Source: Mesorhizobium sp. 1M-11 (GTDB taxonomy: Bacteria; Pseudomonadota; Alphaproteobacteria; Rhizobiales; Rhizobiaceae). From it: a stretch of DNA of 50,041 nt. The notes below the pieces were generated by a model. The model searched no databases and was not told the origin of the DNA. It saw only the letters and a list, made by a program, of their open reading frames with translations. The position numbers were made by a program, and so were the translations under genes. The stretch spans positions 1-50,041 of the forward strand of contig NZ_LJSD01000045.1 in NCBI RefSeq assembly GCF_001303895.1, read 5' to 3'. Positions 16,771 to 25,375 of this stretch are shown in pieces; positions within the stretch are counted from its first letter, which is position 1; each line of letters starts with the position of its first letter.

Positions 16771-16784
16771 GGGAGGAGGGCTCC

Positions 16785-17474
16785 ATGCAGATCGCCGAAG
16801 TGCCTGCCGGCATTTCCCTGGGGGAGACGGTCGGACCGCAGGTCTATCGTCTGCTGCGCCGGCGCATCATCCAGGCTGAACTCCTGCCGGGCGAACGTCT
16901 TTCCGAATCCGAAGTCGCCAAGAGCCTTTCCGTCAGCCGCCAGCCGGTGCGCGAGGCTTTCATCAAGCTGTCCGAAGAGGGGCTTGTGCAGGTCCTGCCC
17001 CAGCGCGGGACCTTCGTGACGAAGATCTCGGTCGCGGCCGTGATGGATGCGCGCTTCGTGCGCGAGGCGATCGAGGCCGATGTCGTACGGCTGATCGCCG
17101 AAAGCGGCGAACCCGGTGCGATCGATGAGTTGCGCAAACAAATCACTGAACAGAAGAAAGTTCCGCACAACGACCGCGCCGCGTTCCTGCGCCTCGATGA
17201 GCTCTTTCACCACACACTCGCGGCATCCGCGGGCAAGAGCTACGCCTGGAACGTCATCGAAGGCGTCAAGGCGCAGATGGACCGCGTGCGGTTTCTATCC
17301 GTCGACGACATGCATGTCACCCGGCTGATCGATCAGCATGAGCGCATCGTCGAGGCGATCGCGACGAACGATCAGGCCGGTGCTGAACAGGCGATGCGCC
17401 TGCACCTGAGGGAAATCCTGAACTCGCTGCCGGAAATCGCCAGCAGCCGTGCGGAACTGTTCGACCGCGGTTGA
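16785..17474 (+). CDS. GntR family (FCD subfamily) transcriptional regulator
   Basis: A 229-aa regulator with winged-helix DNA-binding domain (LSESEVAKSLSVSRQPVREAF, residues about 36-60) and FCD effector domain (LDELFHHTL, DQHERIVEAI and RLHLREIL supply the metal-site Asp/His residues). The ATG at 16785 has GGAGG nine bases upstream, immediately downstream of RIME-like copy 3. It lies just before the sugar ABC transporter, which it probably controls. It belongs to a different GntR branch from the regulator at 14672, so the two arms of this locus may respond to different ligands. Confidence 0.92.
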   Translation: MQIAEVPAGISLGETVGPQVYRLLRRRIIQAELLPGERLSESEVAKSLSVSRQPVREAFIKLSEEGLVQVLPQRGTFVTKISVAAVMDARFVREAIEADVVRLIAESGEPGAIDELRKQITEQKKVPHNDRAAFLRLDELFHHTLAASAGKSYAWNVIEGVKAQMDRVRFLSVDDMHVTRLIDQHERIVEAIATNDQAGAEQAMRLHLREILNSLPEIASSRAELFDRG

Positions 17475-17527
17475 ACGGGAGCAGCGTGGAAACGCTCAAA
17501 AACAACAACATGTCAAAGGAGGAAAGC

Positions 17528-18502
17528 ATGCTCAAAAAATTCCTGGCCACCACCGCACTCGGCCTGTCGCTGATGGCTTCGCCGGCAGGTGCCGAAGGTC
17601 TCAACATTGCCTTCATCAGCCATTCTTCGGCGTCCAATACGTTCTGGCAGTCGGTCAAGAAGGGGTATGACGATGCCTGTGCTAAGGTCGTGGCCACTTG
17701 TCAGCTGATCCTGACGCAGCAGGAGGGTTCGGTCGAACAGGCTGTGGCCAATCTGCAGGCCGCGATTGCATCCAAGCCGGACGCGATCTTCGTCGCCATT
17801 GTCGACGACAAGGCATACGACAACGCCATCAAGGAAGCCACGGATGCCGGCATTCTCGTGCTGGCGGTCAATGTGGACGACAGCCAGGGCGCCAAGGGCA
17901 ATGCCCGCAAGGCCTTCATCGGCCAGGGCTTCGTCGCCGCGGGTTATGCGCTGGCAAAGGCCCAGTCCGAGAATTTCCCGAAGGAAGGTCCGCTCAACCT
18001 GCTGGTTGGCGTCAATGCTCCCGGGCAGACCTGGTCCGAGCAGCGCGCAGCCGGCGTCACCAAGTTCCTGGAAGAATACAAGGCAGAGCACAAGGATCGC
18101 GAGATCAACATCACGCGCATCGATTCCGCCACCGATCTTGCGCTCACCGCCGACCGCATCGGTGCCTATCTGAATGCCAATCCCAACACGACCGCCTATT
18201 TCGACACCGGCTATTGGGAAGCCGGCGTCGCCAAGGTGCTCAAGGATCGCGGCGTCGAACCCGGCAAGGTGCTCCTGGGCGGTTTCGACCTGGTGCCGGA
18301 GGTCCTCCAGCAGATGCAGGCCGGCTATGTGCAGGTCCAGGTGGATCAGCAGCCCTACATGCAGGGCTTCATGCCCGTCATGCAGGCCTATCTCTACAAA
18401 ACCGCCGGCCTTACTCCGGCCGACATCGACACGGGGCAGGGCATCGTCACGCCGAAGGATGTCGCGGCGATCATGGAAATGTCCAAACAGGGTCTGCGCT
18501 GA
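17528..18502 (+). CDS. Sugar ABC transporter periplasmic binding protein (RbsB-like)
   Basis: A 324-aa periplasmic solute-binding protein of the CUT2/ribose-binding type. The signal peptide MLKKFLATTALGLSLMASPAGA is cleaved probably before EGLNIAFISH. Typical elements are ASNTFWQSVKKGYDDA, KPDAIFVAIVDDKAYDNAIKEA and DTGYWEAGVAKVLKDRG. The start at 17528 is favoured over an upstream GTG frame because AGGAGG precedes it by five bases. A strong hairpin follows the stop codon before the permease gene. The likely ligand is a pentose or hexose related to the adjacent oxidative enzymes. Confidence 0.9.
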   Translation: MLKKFLATTALGLSLMASPAGAEGLNIAFISHSSASNTFWQSVKKGYDDACAKVVATCQLILTQQEGSVEQAVANLQAAIASKPDAIFVAIVDDKAYDNAIKEATDAGILVLAVNVDDSQGAKGNARKAFIGQGFVAAGYALAKAQSENFPKEGPLNLLVGVNAPGQTWSEQRAAGVTKFLEEYKAEHKDREINITRIDSATDLALTADRIGAYLNANPNTTAYFDTGYWEAGVAKVLKDRGVEPGKVLLGGFDLVPEVLQQMQAGYVQVQVDQQPYMQGFMPVMQAYLYKTAGLTPADIDTGQGIVTPKDVAAIMEMSKQGLR

Positions 18503-18517
18503 TCCCCGGTTTTCCCC

Positions 18518-18546
18518 GGCGTCCCGCGCTCCCGGTGCGGGACGCC
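18518..18546 (+). other. Intercistronic hairpin after binding-protein gene
   Basis: GGCGTCCCGC (18518-18527) pairs perfectly with GCGGGACGCC (18537-18546) around a 9-base loop. There is no T-run, so it is more likely an mRNA-stabilising 3' structure or partial attenuator than a full terminator. Confidence 0.7.
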
Positions 18547-18565
18547 AAGCACGAGTGTGAACCCC

Positions 18566-19549
18566 ATGAAGCGGTTTTTGAAAATCTATCTGGACAAGCC
18601 CGAGTTGGCTGGTCTCGCGCTGCTCGTCATCCTGATCGCGGTTTTCCAGATCAAGTCGAACGGGATCCTGTTGTCCGTGGAGAACATCCGCGGCGTCATG
18701 GGACTTCTGCCGGAAATGGCGCTTGTGGCCATCGGTGTGACAATCCTGATGATCTGCGGCGAATTCGATCTTTCCGTGGGTTCCGTATTCGCGCTTATGC
18801 CGATGAGCATAGCGGTGATGCTGAACGGCGGAGTTCCCTTTCCGGTCGCTTTGCTGCTGGGGCTGGCGCTTTGCGCGCTGATCGGCTTCATCAACGGCTA
18901 TATCACCCTGCAATTCGCGATACCGAGCTTCATCACGACGCTGGGCATGCTGTTCATCGCCCGCTCGCTCACCATCGTCATCTCAGGCGGTTTTCCGCCG
19001 CTGCTGCCCGACAACCTGCCGACCTGGCTGTTTACGGACTATATCTGGCAGGGCTCGATCCTGCGCATGTCCTTTGTCTGGTTCGTGGTCATCGCGGTCC
19101 TTGCCGGAGCATTCCTGTCGCTGACCAATTTCGGCAACTGGATCCGCGCCACCGGCGGCTTCAATGAGGCAGCTGCCTCGATGGGCATTCCAGTCAAGCG
19201 CGTGAAGATCGTCTGCTTCATGCTGTGTTCAATGCTGGCAGGCTTTGCCGGCCTGCTGCAGGTGCTGCGCCTCGGCTCACCCTTGCCGTCGATCGGCGAG
19301 GGGTTGGAGCTGCAGGCCGTGGCTGCCGCTGTCATCGGCGGTACCGCGCTTGCCGGCGGCATCGGCACCGTCTTTGGCGCGATCATCGGCACGTTGCTCA
19401 TCCGCACCATCGACAACGGCCTGGTCCTGTCGCGCGTGGATGCCAACTGGTTCAAGTTCGCGATCGGCCTGCTCACCATGTTCGCGGTCATCGCCAATGC
19501 CTGGATGGCCAAGATGTCGCGCAAGATCAAGGTGGAGGCCCACAAATGA
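18566..19549 (+). CDS. Sugar ABC transporter permease (CUT2, RbsC-like)
   Basis: A 327-aa inner-membrane permease of the BPD_transp_2 type. Many hydrophobic helices are seen, with the family motif ICGEFDLSVGSVFALMP early and GGTALAGGIGTVFGAIIGTLL late. I chose the ATG at 18566 (MKRFLKIYLDKPEL); a GTG three codons upstream at 18557 is possible. It overlaps the ATPase gene by ATGA. It presumably works as a homodimer, since no second permease is present. Confidence 0.9.
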   Translation: MKRFLKIYLDKPELAGLALLVILIAVFQIKSNGILLSVENIRGVMGLLPEMALVAIGVTILMICGEFDLSVGSVFALMPMSIAVMLNGGVPFPVALLLGLALCALIGFINGYITLQFAIPSFITTLGMLFIARSLTIVISGGFPPLLPDNLPTWLFTDYIWQGSILRMSFVWFVVIAVLAGAFLSLTNFGNWIRATGGFNEAAASMGIPVKRVKIVCFMLCSMLAGFAGLLQVLRLGSPLPSIGEGLELQAVAAAVIGGTALAGGIGTVFGAIIGTLLIRTIDNGLVLSRVDANWFKFAIGLLTMFAVIANAWMAKMSRKIKVEAHK

Positions 19550-20277
19550 CCACGCCGATCATCGAGTGCCGCAACCTGCAAAAATGGTACAGCGGTGTCC
19601 ATGCGCTGAAGAATGTTTCCCTCACCATACATCCCGGCGAGACAGTCGGCCTCGTCGGCGACAACGGCGCCGGCAAATCGACCCTCATCAAGATCCTGTC
19701 CGGCGTGCATCACCAGGATGCCGGCGAAATCCTGATCGAGGGCAGGGAGGTTCATTTCCGCTCGCCAAAGGATGCCATGCATCACGGGCTGGAAACGATC
19801 TACCAGTACAATTCCATGGTTCCGACCATGTCCATCGCGCGGAACCTCTTCATCGGCCGAGAGCCGTTGAAGTGGAAGATCGGCAGTTTCGGTCTCATGG
19901 ACCAGAAGCGCATGCGCCAGGAAAGCGTGCAGGCGATCGCCGATGTCGATTTGCATCTGCGATCGCCGGACGCGCTGGTCGGCGAGTTGTCGGGCGGTCA
20001 GCGGCAGGGTGTGGCGATCGCGCGCGCCATGCACTTCAAGTCGAAGGTGCTGATCCTGGATGAACCGACCAATCATCTCTCGGTCAAGGAAACCAACAAG
20101 GTCATCGGTTTCGTGCGCGGCCTCAAGGCGCAGGGGCTGACCGGCATCTTCATCTCGCACAACATGCAGCACGTGTTCCAGTCCTGCGACCGGATCGTGG
20201 CCATGGCGCGCGGGGAGATCGTTTTCGATCGACCGACGACCGAGACCTCGATCGACGAAGTCCACGATCTTTTGTGA
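19546..20277 (+). CDS. Sugar ABC transporter ATPase, single nucleotide-binding domain
   Basis: A 243-aa ATPase with Walker A GDNGAGKST, signature LSGGQRQGVAIARA, Walker B VLILDEPTNHLS and switch FISHNM. CUT2 sugar ATPases (RbsA, XylG, AraG) normally have two fused domains of about 500 aa; this one has only one, intact, and would act as a homodimer. It resembles the smaller group of one-domain CUT2-like ATPases. The start ATG overlaps the permease stop. It is followed by the SDR gene with no gap. Confidence 0.9.
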   Translation: MTTPIIECRNLQKWYSGVHALKNVSLTIHPGETVGLVGDNGAGKSTLIKILSGVHHQDAGEILIEGREVHFRSPKDAMHHGLETIYQYNSMVPTMSIARNLFIGREPLKWKIGSFGLMDQKRMRQESVQAIADVDLHLRSPDALVGELSGGQRQGVAIARAMHFKSKVLILDEPTNHLSVKETNKVIGFVRGLKAQGLTGIFISHNMQHVFQSCDRIVAMARGEIVFDRPTTETSIDEVHDLL

Positions 20278-20285
20278 GCAGCCTC

Positions 20286-21041
20286 ATGACGATACTTACC
20301 GGAAAAACCGTGCTTCTGACCGGAGCGTTGGGAACTCTGGGTCGCGCCCAGGCCGATACGCTCGCTCGCGCGGGAGCCAACCTCCTGCTGCTCGATCGCC
20401 CGGGCGCGGAAGACGGTGAGGCGTTTGCAACCGAGATCGCCGCGACGCATCGGGTCCGCTCGTCCTATGTTGGTCACGATCTCAACGACCTTGCCACGAC
20501 ACAGGCGCGCGCCGAAGCGCTCGCGGCAGGCTGCGGTGGCATCGATATCCTGATCAACAATGCGGCCCTGATCATCAACAAGCCGTTCGAAGACTTCTCG
20601 CTCGAGGAATATGAGGACCAGCTGCGGGTGAACTCCGCGGCTGCCTTCGCGCTTGCCCGCGCGGTGGCGCCGGCGATGAAGCAAAAGCACTACGGCAAGA
20701 TCGTCAATTTCTGCTCGGTGACGCTGAATGGCCGCTGGGACGGCTACGTGCCCTATGTCGCTTCCAAGGGCGCGATGCTCGGCCTGACCAAGTCGCTGGC
20801 CCGGGAACTCGGCCCGCACGGCGTGCGCGTCAATGCCGTTTCCCCCGGTGCGGTCGTTTCGGATGCCGAACGGCGGGTCTTTGCCGATCGGCTGCAGGAA
20901 TACAACGACTGGATCCTCGAGAATCAGTGCCTGAAACTTCGCATCGAACCCGTGCATGTTGCCGAGTTGGTCTTGTTCCTAGTTTCGCCCGCTTCCGATC
21001 TGATCACAGGACAGAACATCCCTATCGACGGCGGCTGGTGA
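20286..21041 (+). CDS. SDR family oxidoreductase in sugar operon
   Basis: A 251-aa short-chain dehydrogenase. TGALGTLG binds the nucleotide, INNAAL holds the structural Asn, FCSVTLNGRW the catalytic Ser, and YVASKG the Tyr/Lys pair; the C-terminus is TGQNIPIDGGW. The start is taken at the ATG of 20286; a GTG at 20274 overlapping the ATPase stop (GTGA) is a real alternative. It is coupled to the mutarotase gene by TGATG. Within this operon it is a candidate sugar or sugar-acid dehydrogenase, complementing the SDR on the other arm. Confidence 0.87.
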   Translation: MTILTGKTVLLTGALGTLGRAQADTLARAGANLLLLDRPGAEDGEAFATEIAATHRVRSSYVGHDLNDLATTQARAEALAAGCGGIDILINNAALIINKPFEDFSLEEYEDQLRVNSAAAFALARAVAPAMKQKHYGKIVNFCSVTLNGRWDGYVPYVASKGAMLGLTKSLARELGPHGVRVNAVSPGAVVSDAERRVFADRLQEYNDWILENQCLKLRIEPVHVAELVLFLVSPASDLITGQNIPIDGGW

Positions 21042-21925
21042 TGAAGCCTCTCAGTCTGTCCAACGCGGCCGCCAGGATCACGATCCGGCCGGATTTAGGC
21101 GCGGGACTGACGTCATTCGATGTGATGCATCGCGGCGGCTGGACACCGGTGTTCCGTTCGGTCGATCCTGAAACCGAGCATCCCTTTGGCCTGTCGAACA
21201 TCCTGCTGGTTCCGTTCTCGGGGCGTGTGTCGGGAGGCGGCTTTGCGTTCGACGGCGCGTTTCATCCGGTCGAGCGGAACATGCAGACCGAACAATATCC
21301 CATCCATGGCAGTGGGTTCTCCGCAGTCTGGACGGTTGTCGAAAGCACGGCCGAGGCCGTCACGCTTTCCCTGGATGGAGATGGACCCGGTCCCTTCCGC
21401 TATGACGCCGCGATGACCTACAGGCTGTCGGGGGCGACGCTTGTCATGGAGCTTGCCGTCACCAACAGGGCGGCACTTACCTTGCCTTACGGTCTGGGTT
21501 TTCATCCGTGGTTCGTGCGCGATCGCAACACCTGCCTGACGGCTCCTGCCGGGCGCGTCTGGCTCGAGCGTGACGACCATCTGCCGAGAGCGCTGGAGCC
21601 CGTGTCTGCGCATTCAGAACTGGATTTCAACCGAAGGCATGACCTGCCGCGATCCTGGGTCAACAACTGGTTTGTCGGCTGGGATCGTCAGGCACGCATC
21701 GATTGGCCGGATCGAGACCTGGCGGTCGTGGTCGAGGCGAGCGAGTTGCTGAACCAGTATGTTCTTTTTTCGCCGTCGAGCGACGCCGACTTCTTTTGTT
21801 TTGAACCAGTCTCTCATCCTGTCGATGCCTTCAATCTGCCTGAAGGCCCGATCGCGCACGGCATGGTGAGATTGGCGCCTGGGGACGAACTAAAAGCCAG
21901 CGCCAGGTTCTCTGTCACTACTTGA
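21041..21925 (+). CDS. Aldose 1-epimerase (mutarotase) family protein
   Basis: A 294-aa galactose-mutarotase-fold protein that interconverts alpha and beta anomers. Expected active-site residues are visible: His in PIHGSGFSAVW, His in YGLGFHPWF, and Glu in FCFEPVSHPVDAFN. The start overlaps the SDR stop by one base. Supply of the right anomer would help a C1 sugar dehydrogenase, which fits the oxidative pathway proposed here. It is the last gene of the plus arm, convergent with a GntR gene after a 52-bp gap that holds no clear terminator. Confidence 0.9.
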   Translation: MKPLSLSNAAARITIRPDLGAGLTSFDVMHRGGWTPVFRSVDPETEHPFGLSNILLVPFSGRVSGGGFAFDGAFHPVERNMQTEQYPIHGSGFSAVWTVVESTAEAVTLSLDGDGPGPFRYDAAMTYRLSGATLVMELAVTNRAALTLPYGLGFHPWFVRDRNTCLTAPAGRVWLERDDHLPRALEPVSAHSELDFNRRHDLPRSWVNNWFVGWDRQARIDWPDRDLAVVVEASELLNQYVLFSPSSDADFFCFEPVSHPVDAFNLPEGPIAHGMVRLAPGDELKASARFSVTT

Positions 21926-21977
21926 TCAGGTTGTTGTTACGAACAGCCGACGCGTGCGGGTCCAGCCTTTCAAATGC

Positions 21978-22688
21978 TCATGTGAAATTGCGCTCGTACG
22001 TATCTGCAATGAGCCTCTCGGCCGCCTTGGTGGCTTTGCCGGGATCGCGCTGTTCTATCGCCTTCACGATTGCCTCGTGCATGCCGAGCGCATGACCCAT
22101 GCCGCCGAATCTGGCGAAGGTCTTCGGAACGCTGATGGTGAGCGCCGCGCGGATGACGGAACCGACAGGCGCGAGGAAGCGGTTATGTGCAGCCTGGATG
22201 ATGCCCAGGTGGAAGGCGATGTCGGCCTCCATGGCAAGTCTCGGATTGGAATGATCCTGAGCCATTGTCGCGAGTGCCGCGCGAAGCTGGGCAAGATCGG
22301 TCTCGGTGCCGCGCCGCGCTGCCAACCCCGCTGCGAGCGGCTCGATCGCCGACCTTATCTCGAACAATTCCTCCGCCAAGGCCTTTTCGTCTTGTTCGCC
22401 ATGCCATGCCATGACCGTAGGATCGAGCGTGTTCCAGAATTCCGGTGCGCGAACGCTCGTGCCGATGCGCTGCTTGGCCTCGATGAAACCCTTGCTGGTC
22501 AGGATGGTGAGCGCTTCGCGCAGCGTCGTGCGGCTGACCTGAAGCTGGTCGAGCAGGTCGGTTTCCTTCGGCAGCTTGTCGCCCGGCCGCAATTCGCCAC
22601 GCAAGATGCTGCGTCCCATCCGGGCTGCTATCTGGGCCGGCAGCCCCCTGCCGGAAGCAGGCACAGGTTCCATCATCTCGCTCGCCAT
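21978..22688 (-). CDS. GntR family (FadR/FCD subfamily) transcriptional regulator
   Basis: A 236-aa regulator. The winged helix has LPKETDLLDQLQVSRTTLREALTIL, and the FCD domain has EADIAFHLGIIQAAHN plus the HEAIVKAI histidine. It is downstream in the same direction as the aldolase/dehydratase/MalFG operon, with a 29-bp gap, so it is probably its last gene as well as its regulator. The palindrome at 22712-22725 lies just upstream. Confidence 0.92.
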   Translation of the reverse strand: MASEMMEPVPASGRGLPAQIAARMGRSILRGELRPGDKLPKETDLLDQLQVSRTTLREALTILTSKGFIEAKQRIGTSVRAPEFWNTLDPTVMAWHGEQDEKALAEELFEIRSAIEPLAAGLAARRGTETDLAQLRAALATMAQDHSNPRLAMEADIAFHLGIIQAAHNRFLAPVGSVIRAALTISVPKTFARFGGMGHALGMHEAIVKAIEQRDPGKATKAAERLIADTYERNFT

Positions 22689-22711
22689 TTCGGCTGTCCC
22701 CTCGCGTTACC

Positions 22712-22725
22712 CACTATTCATAGTG
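22712..22725. promoter_or_regulatory. Perfect palindrome, candidate GntR operator
   Basis: CACTAT-TC-ATAGTG has 6-bp perfect arms and overlaps the stop codon of the aldolase-family gene, 24 bp upstream of the GntR start. The position would allow autoregulation within the operon. Function is inferred from position only. Confidence 0.35.
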
Positions 22726-23623
22726 TCAGCGGGCCGAGTTGTGCCGCGAAACGCTCCACCATCTCAAGCCCGATCTTGTCGGGACGAAGGGCTGGAGCAC
22801 GATCATGGACCGGAATGCCGGAGCGGGCGCCAAAGAGGCGCTTGCCGTAACAGATCAGGTTTTCGATGCCTTGCATGACGAAAACCGCTGCCGGCAACAT
22901 CGCCCGATACTCTGCCTCCGCGCTGTCTTCGTCGCCGATACGAAAAGCTTCATAGGCACGCACCGCGTAGTCGACGCAGTCGGGGGCAAGGATCATGCCT
23001 CGGCAGCCGGCGCGAAAATTATCGGTCAACTCCAGTCCGCCGCGGCCGTTGAACACGGGCACCCGACCGTCGGTGCGTGAGATCAGACCTGCTATGTCGA
23101 CAACGGGTCCTTCGCCTTTGACCAGACGGATGTTAGGATGCTGGCCGACGAGGTCGCGTATTTCGTCGGCGGTCAGCCCGCGTCCGAAGAAGGCCGGAGC
23201 ATTCTGAATGGCCACCGGTAAATCGGTTGCCTGCGCGATTCGTCCGAAAAAGCGGATATATTCGGCAGCGCCATAGGTGCCGACCGGCGGTGGCTGAAGG
23301 ATGACCCAATCCGCGCCGACACTTTCGGCATGGCGGATCTGCGCGATCTGCTCGGCGACCGAAGCGCCGAAGATGGTGAAGGCAAGCGGGACTCTCGCAG
23401 CGGTGTCTTCCGCGACCCAGTCCATCAGCGTGCGGCGCTCGGCCTCCGTGAGTTTCGAGACTTCCGTGGCGAGGCCCAGCGCCGCCATGCCGTGGACCCC
23501 GGTTGCGAGGCAAAGTTCCACCTGCCTTCGCATGGCGGTGCGATCCAATCGCTCCTCGCCGTCGAACAAGGCGTAGACGATGGCATGGATGCCATGGAAA
23601 TGGTCGGCGTCGAATTTGCTCAT
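22718..23623 (-). CDS. DHDPS/NAL-family protein, AraD-like (2-keto-3-deoxy-arabinonate dehydratase candidate)
   Basis: A 301-aa class I aldolase-fold enzyme. The Schiff-base Lys169 is in IRLVKGEG. The usual catalytic Tyr of the family (Y-N-x-P) is replaced by Gln in VAIQNAPAFFG. From memory, Azospirillum AraD (L-2-keto-3-deoxyarabonate dehydratase) has the same change, reading VQDAP, and a similar C-terminal helix pattern. That makes dehydration of a 2-keto-3-deoxy-pentonate to 2-oxoglutarate semialdehyde the best guess, with retro-aldol cleavage the alternative. The start ATG at 23623 has GAGG six bases upstream; a TTG overlapping the previous stop is less likely. It follows directly the IlvD/Edd-family dehydratase that would make its substrate. 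Confidence 0.8.
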   Translation of the reverse strand: MSKFDADHFHGIHAIVYALFDGEERLDRTAMRRQVELCLATGVHGMAALGLATEVSKLTEAERRTLMDWVAEDTAARVPLAFTIFGASVAEQIAQIRHAESVGADWVILQPPPVGTYGAAEYIRFFGRIAQATDLPVAIQNAPAFFGRGLTADEIRDLVGQHPNIRLVKGEGPVVDIAGLISRTDGRVPVFNGRGGLELTDNFRAGCRGMILAPDCVDYAVRAYEAFRIGDEDSAEAEYRAMLPAAVFVMQGIENLICYGKRLFGARSGIPVHDRAPALRPDKIGLEMVERFAAQLGPLTL

Positions 23624-23631
23624 CTGACGCC

Positions 23632-25344
23632 TCAATGGCTTTCACGCGGAATGGCGTGACCGCGGCAGCCGACGAGGAAGTCGAGGTCCGCGCCCCGATC
23701 CGCCTGCAGAACGTGCCCGACATAGAGGCCCTGATAGCCACCCGGCATATCGGGTATCGGCGCCTCCCATTTTCTTCGGCGTCGCTCCAGTTCCTCATCC
23801 GAAACGTCGAGATGAAGCCTGCGCGCACCCACGTCCAACTCGATGATGTCGCCGTTGCGCACAAGAGCCAATGGTCCGCCGACGGCGGCTTCCGGTGCCG
23901 TGTGCAGCACCACCGTGCCAAAGGCCGTGCCGGACATGCGCGCGTCCGAAATACGCACCATGTCGCGCACGCCTTTCTTGAGAAGCTTCTGCGGCAACGC
24001 CATGTTGCCGACTTCGGCCATGCCGGGATAGCCTTTCGGGCCGCAGTTCTTCAGCACCATGATGCAGTTTTCGTCGATGTCGAGTGTCGGATCGTCGATG
24101 GTGGCTTTGTAGTGGTCGATACCTTCGAACACGACCGCCCGACCTCGGTGAGACATCAGCTGAGGTGAGGCGGCGGAAGGTTTGATGATCGCCCCATCCG
24201 GGGCCAGATTGCCACGCAGGACAGCAATGCCGCCTTGCTGCGTCAGCGCTTCCTGCTTCGGTCGGATGACCTCAGGATCGTAGTTCATCGCGTCCGTGAG
24301 TTCGTTACGCAAAGTTTTGCCGGTTACCGTGAGGGCGTCGAGGTGGAGAAGATCGGCGATCTCCTTCATGACCGCGGGGATGCCGCCGGCGTAGCAGAAA
24401 TCTTCCATCAGGAAGCGCCCTGAAGGCATGAGATCGACGATGGTGGGCACGTCGCGCCCGGACCGGTCCCAATCGTCGAGCGTGAGGTCCACACCGACAC
24501 GACCGGCGATTGCGAGAAGGTGGACGACGGCGTTGGTCGAGCCACCGATGGCGCCGTTGATCCGGATCGCGTTCTCGAATGCTTCCTTTGTCAGGATCTG
24601 CGACAGTCGCAGATCCTCCTTCACCATTTCAACGATGCGACGGCCGCTCATCCGCGCCAGCCGCGCACGATGGGCATCCACGGCGGGGTAGGCGGCATTG
24701 CCGGGCAAGGCTATGCCGAGCGCCTCCACCATCGAGGCCAGGGTCGAAGCCGTGCCCATGGTCATGCAATGACCGGCAGAGCGCGACATGGCACTTTCGG
24801 CCTGGGCGAATTCGCGCTCGCTCATGATGCCGGCACGCACGTCCTCGGAAAACTTCCACACGTCCGTTCCCGAGCCGATCTCCCGGCCGCGAAAGCGTCC
24901 GTTGAGCATCGGCCCGCCCGAGACGACAATGGAGGGCAGGTCGCAGGAGGCCGCTCCCATGACCAACGCCGGCGTGGTCTTGTCACAGCCGGCCATCAGC
25001 ACCACGCCATCCATCGGATTGCCGCGGATCGCCTCTTCGACATCCATCGAGGCGAGATTGCGGAAGAGCATGGCGGTTGGACGCAGATTGGATTCCCCGC
25101 AGGAGAACACGGGAAACTCCAAGGGCAAGCCGCCCGCCTCGAGCACCCCCGCCTTGATGTGTTCGACAAGCCCTCGGAAATGCGCGTTGCAGGGCGTGAA
25201 CTCGGAGAAGGTATTGCAGATACCGATCACGGGGCGGCCGTCGAACGCATCGTCCGGCAGACCGTTGTTCTTCATCCAACTGCGATGGATGAAGGCGTCC
25301 TTGCCAAAGCCGCCGAACCAGTGCTGCGAGCGCAGTTTTGTCAC
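23632..25344 (-). CDS. IlvD/Edd family sugar-acid dehydratase (L-arabinonate dehydratase-like)
   Basis: A 570-aa iron-sulfur lyase converting an aldonate to a 2-keto-3-deoxy acid. Cluster cysteines are at about 52 (FTPCNAHF), 120 (MAGCDKTTP) and 193 (AGHCMTMGTAS). The Lys in GCDKTTP and the Ser in DARMSGTAFGTVVLHT belong to the active site. Long stretches match, from memory, Rhizobium leguminosarum L-arabinonate dehydratase, which also accepts galactonate and fuconate. The start chosen is GTG at 25344, because GGAG lies eight bases upstream; an earlier GTG at 25374 gives ten more residues but poor spacing. The gene sits between the MalG permease and the AraD-like gene in one operon. Confidence 0.9.
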   Translation of the reverse strand: MTKLRSQHWFGGFGKDAFIHRSWMKNNGLPDDAFDGRPVIGICNTFSEFTPCNAHFRGLVEHIKAGVLEAGGLPLEFPVFSCGESNLRPTAMLFRNLASMDVEEAIRGNPMDGVVLMAGCDKTTPALVMGAASCDLPSIVVSGGPMLNGRFRGREIGSGTDVWKFSEDVRAGIMSEREFAQAESAMSRSAGHCMTMGTASTLASMVEALGIALPGNAAYPAVDAHRARLARMSGRRIVEMVKEDLRLSQILTKEAFENAIRINGAIGGSTNAVVHLLAIAGRVGVDLTLDDWDRSGRDVPTIVDLMPSGRFLMEDFCYAGGIPAVMKEIADLLHLDALTVTGKTLRNELTDAMNYDPEVIRPKQEALTQQGGIAVLRGNLAPDGAIIKPSAASPQLMSHRGRAVVFEGIDHYKATIDDPTLDIDENCIMVLKNCGPKGYPGMAEVGNMALPQKLLKKGVRDMVRISDARMSGTAFGTVVLHTAPEAAVGGPLALVRNGDIIELDVGARRLHLDVSDEELERRRRKWEAPIPDMPGGYQGLYVGHVLQADRGADLDFLVGCRGHAIPRESH

Positions 25345-25375
25345 CTTGCGAACTCCAATCTTGTCTGCACCCACC

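Noticed and set aside
17513..18913. 466-codon minus-strand frame across the binding-protein gene
   Set aside because: Shadow of a well-supported periplasmic binding protein; His/Asp-rich, low-complexity translation with no domain.
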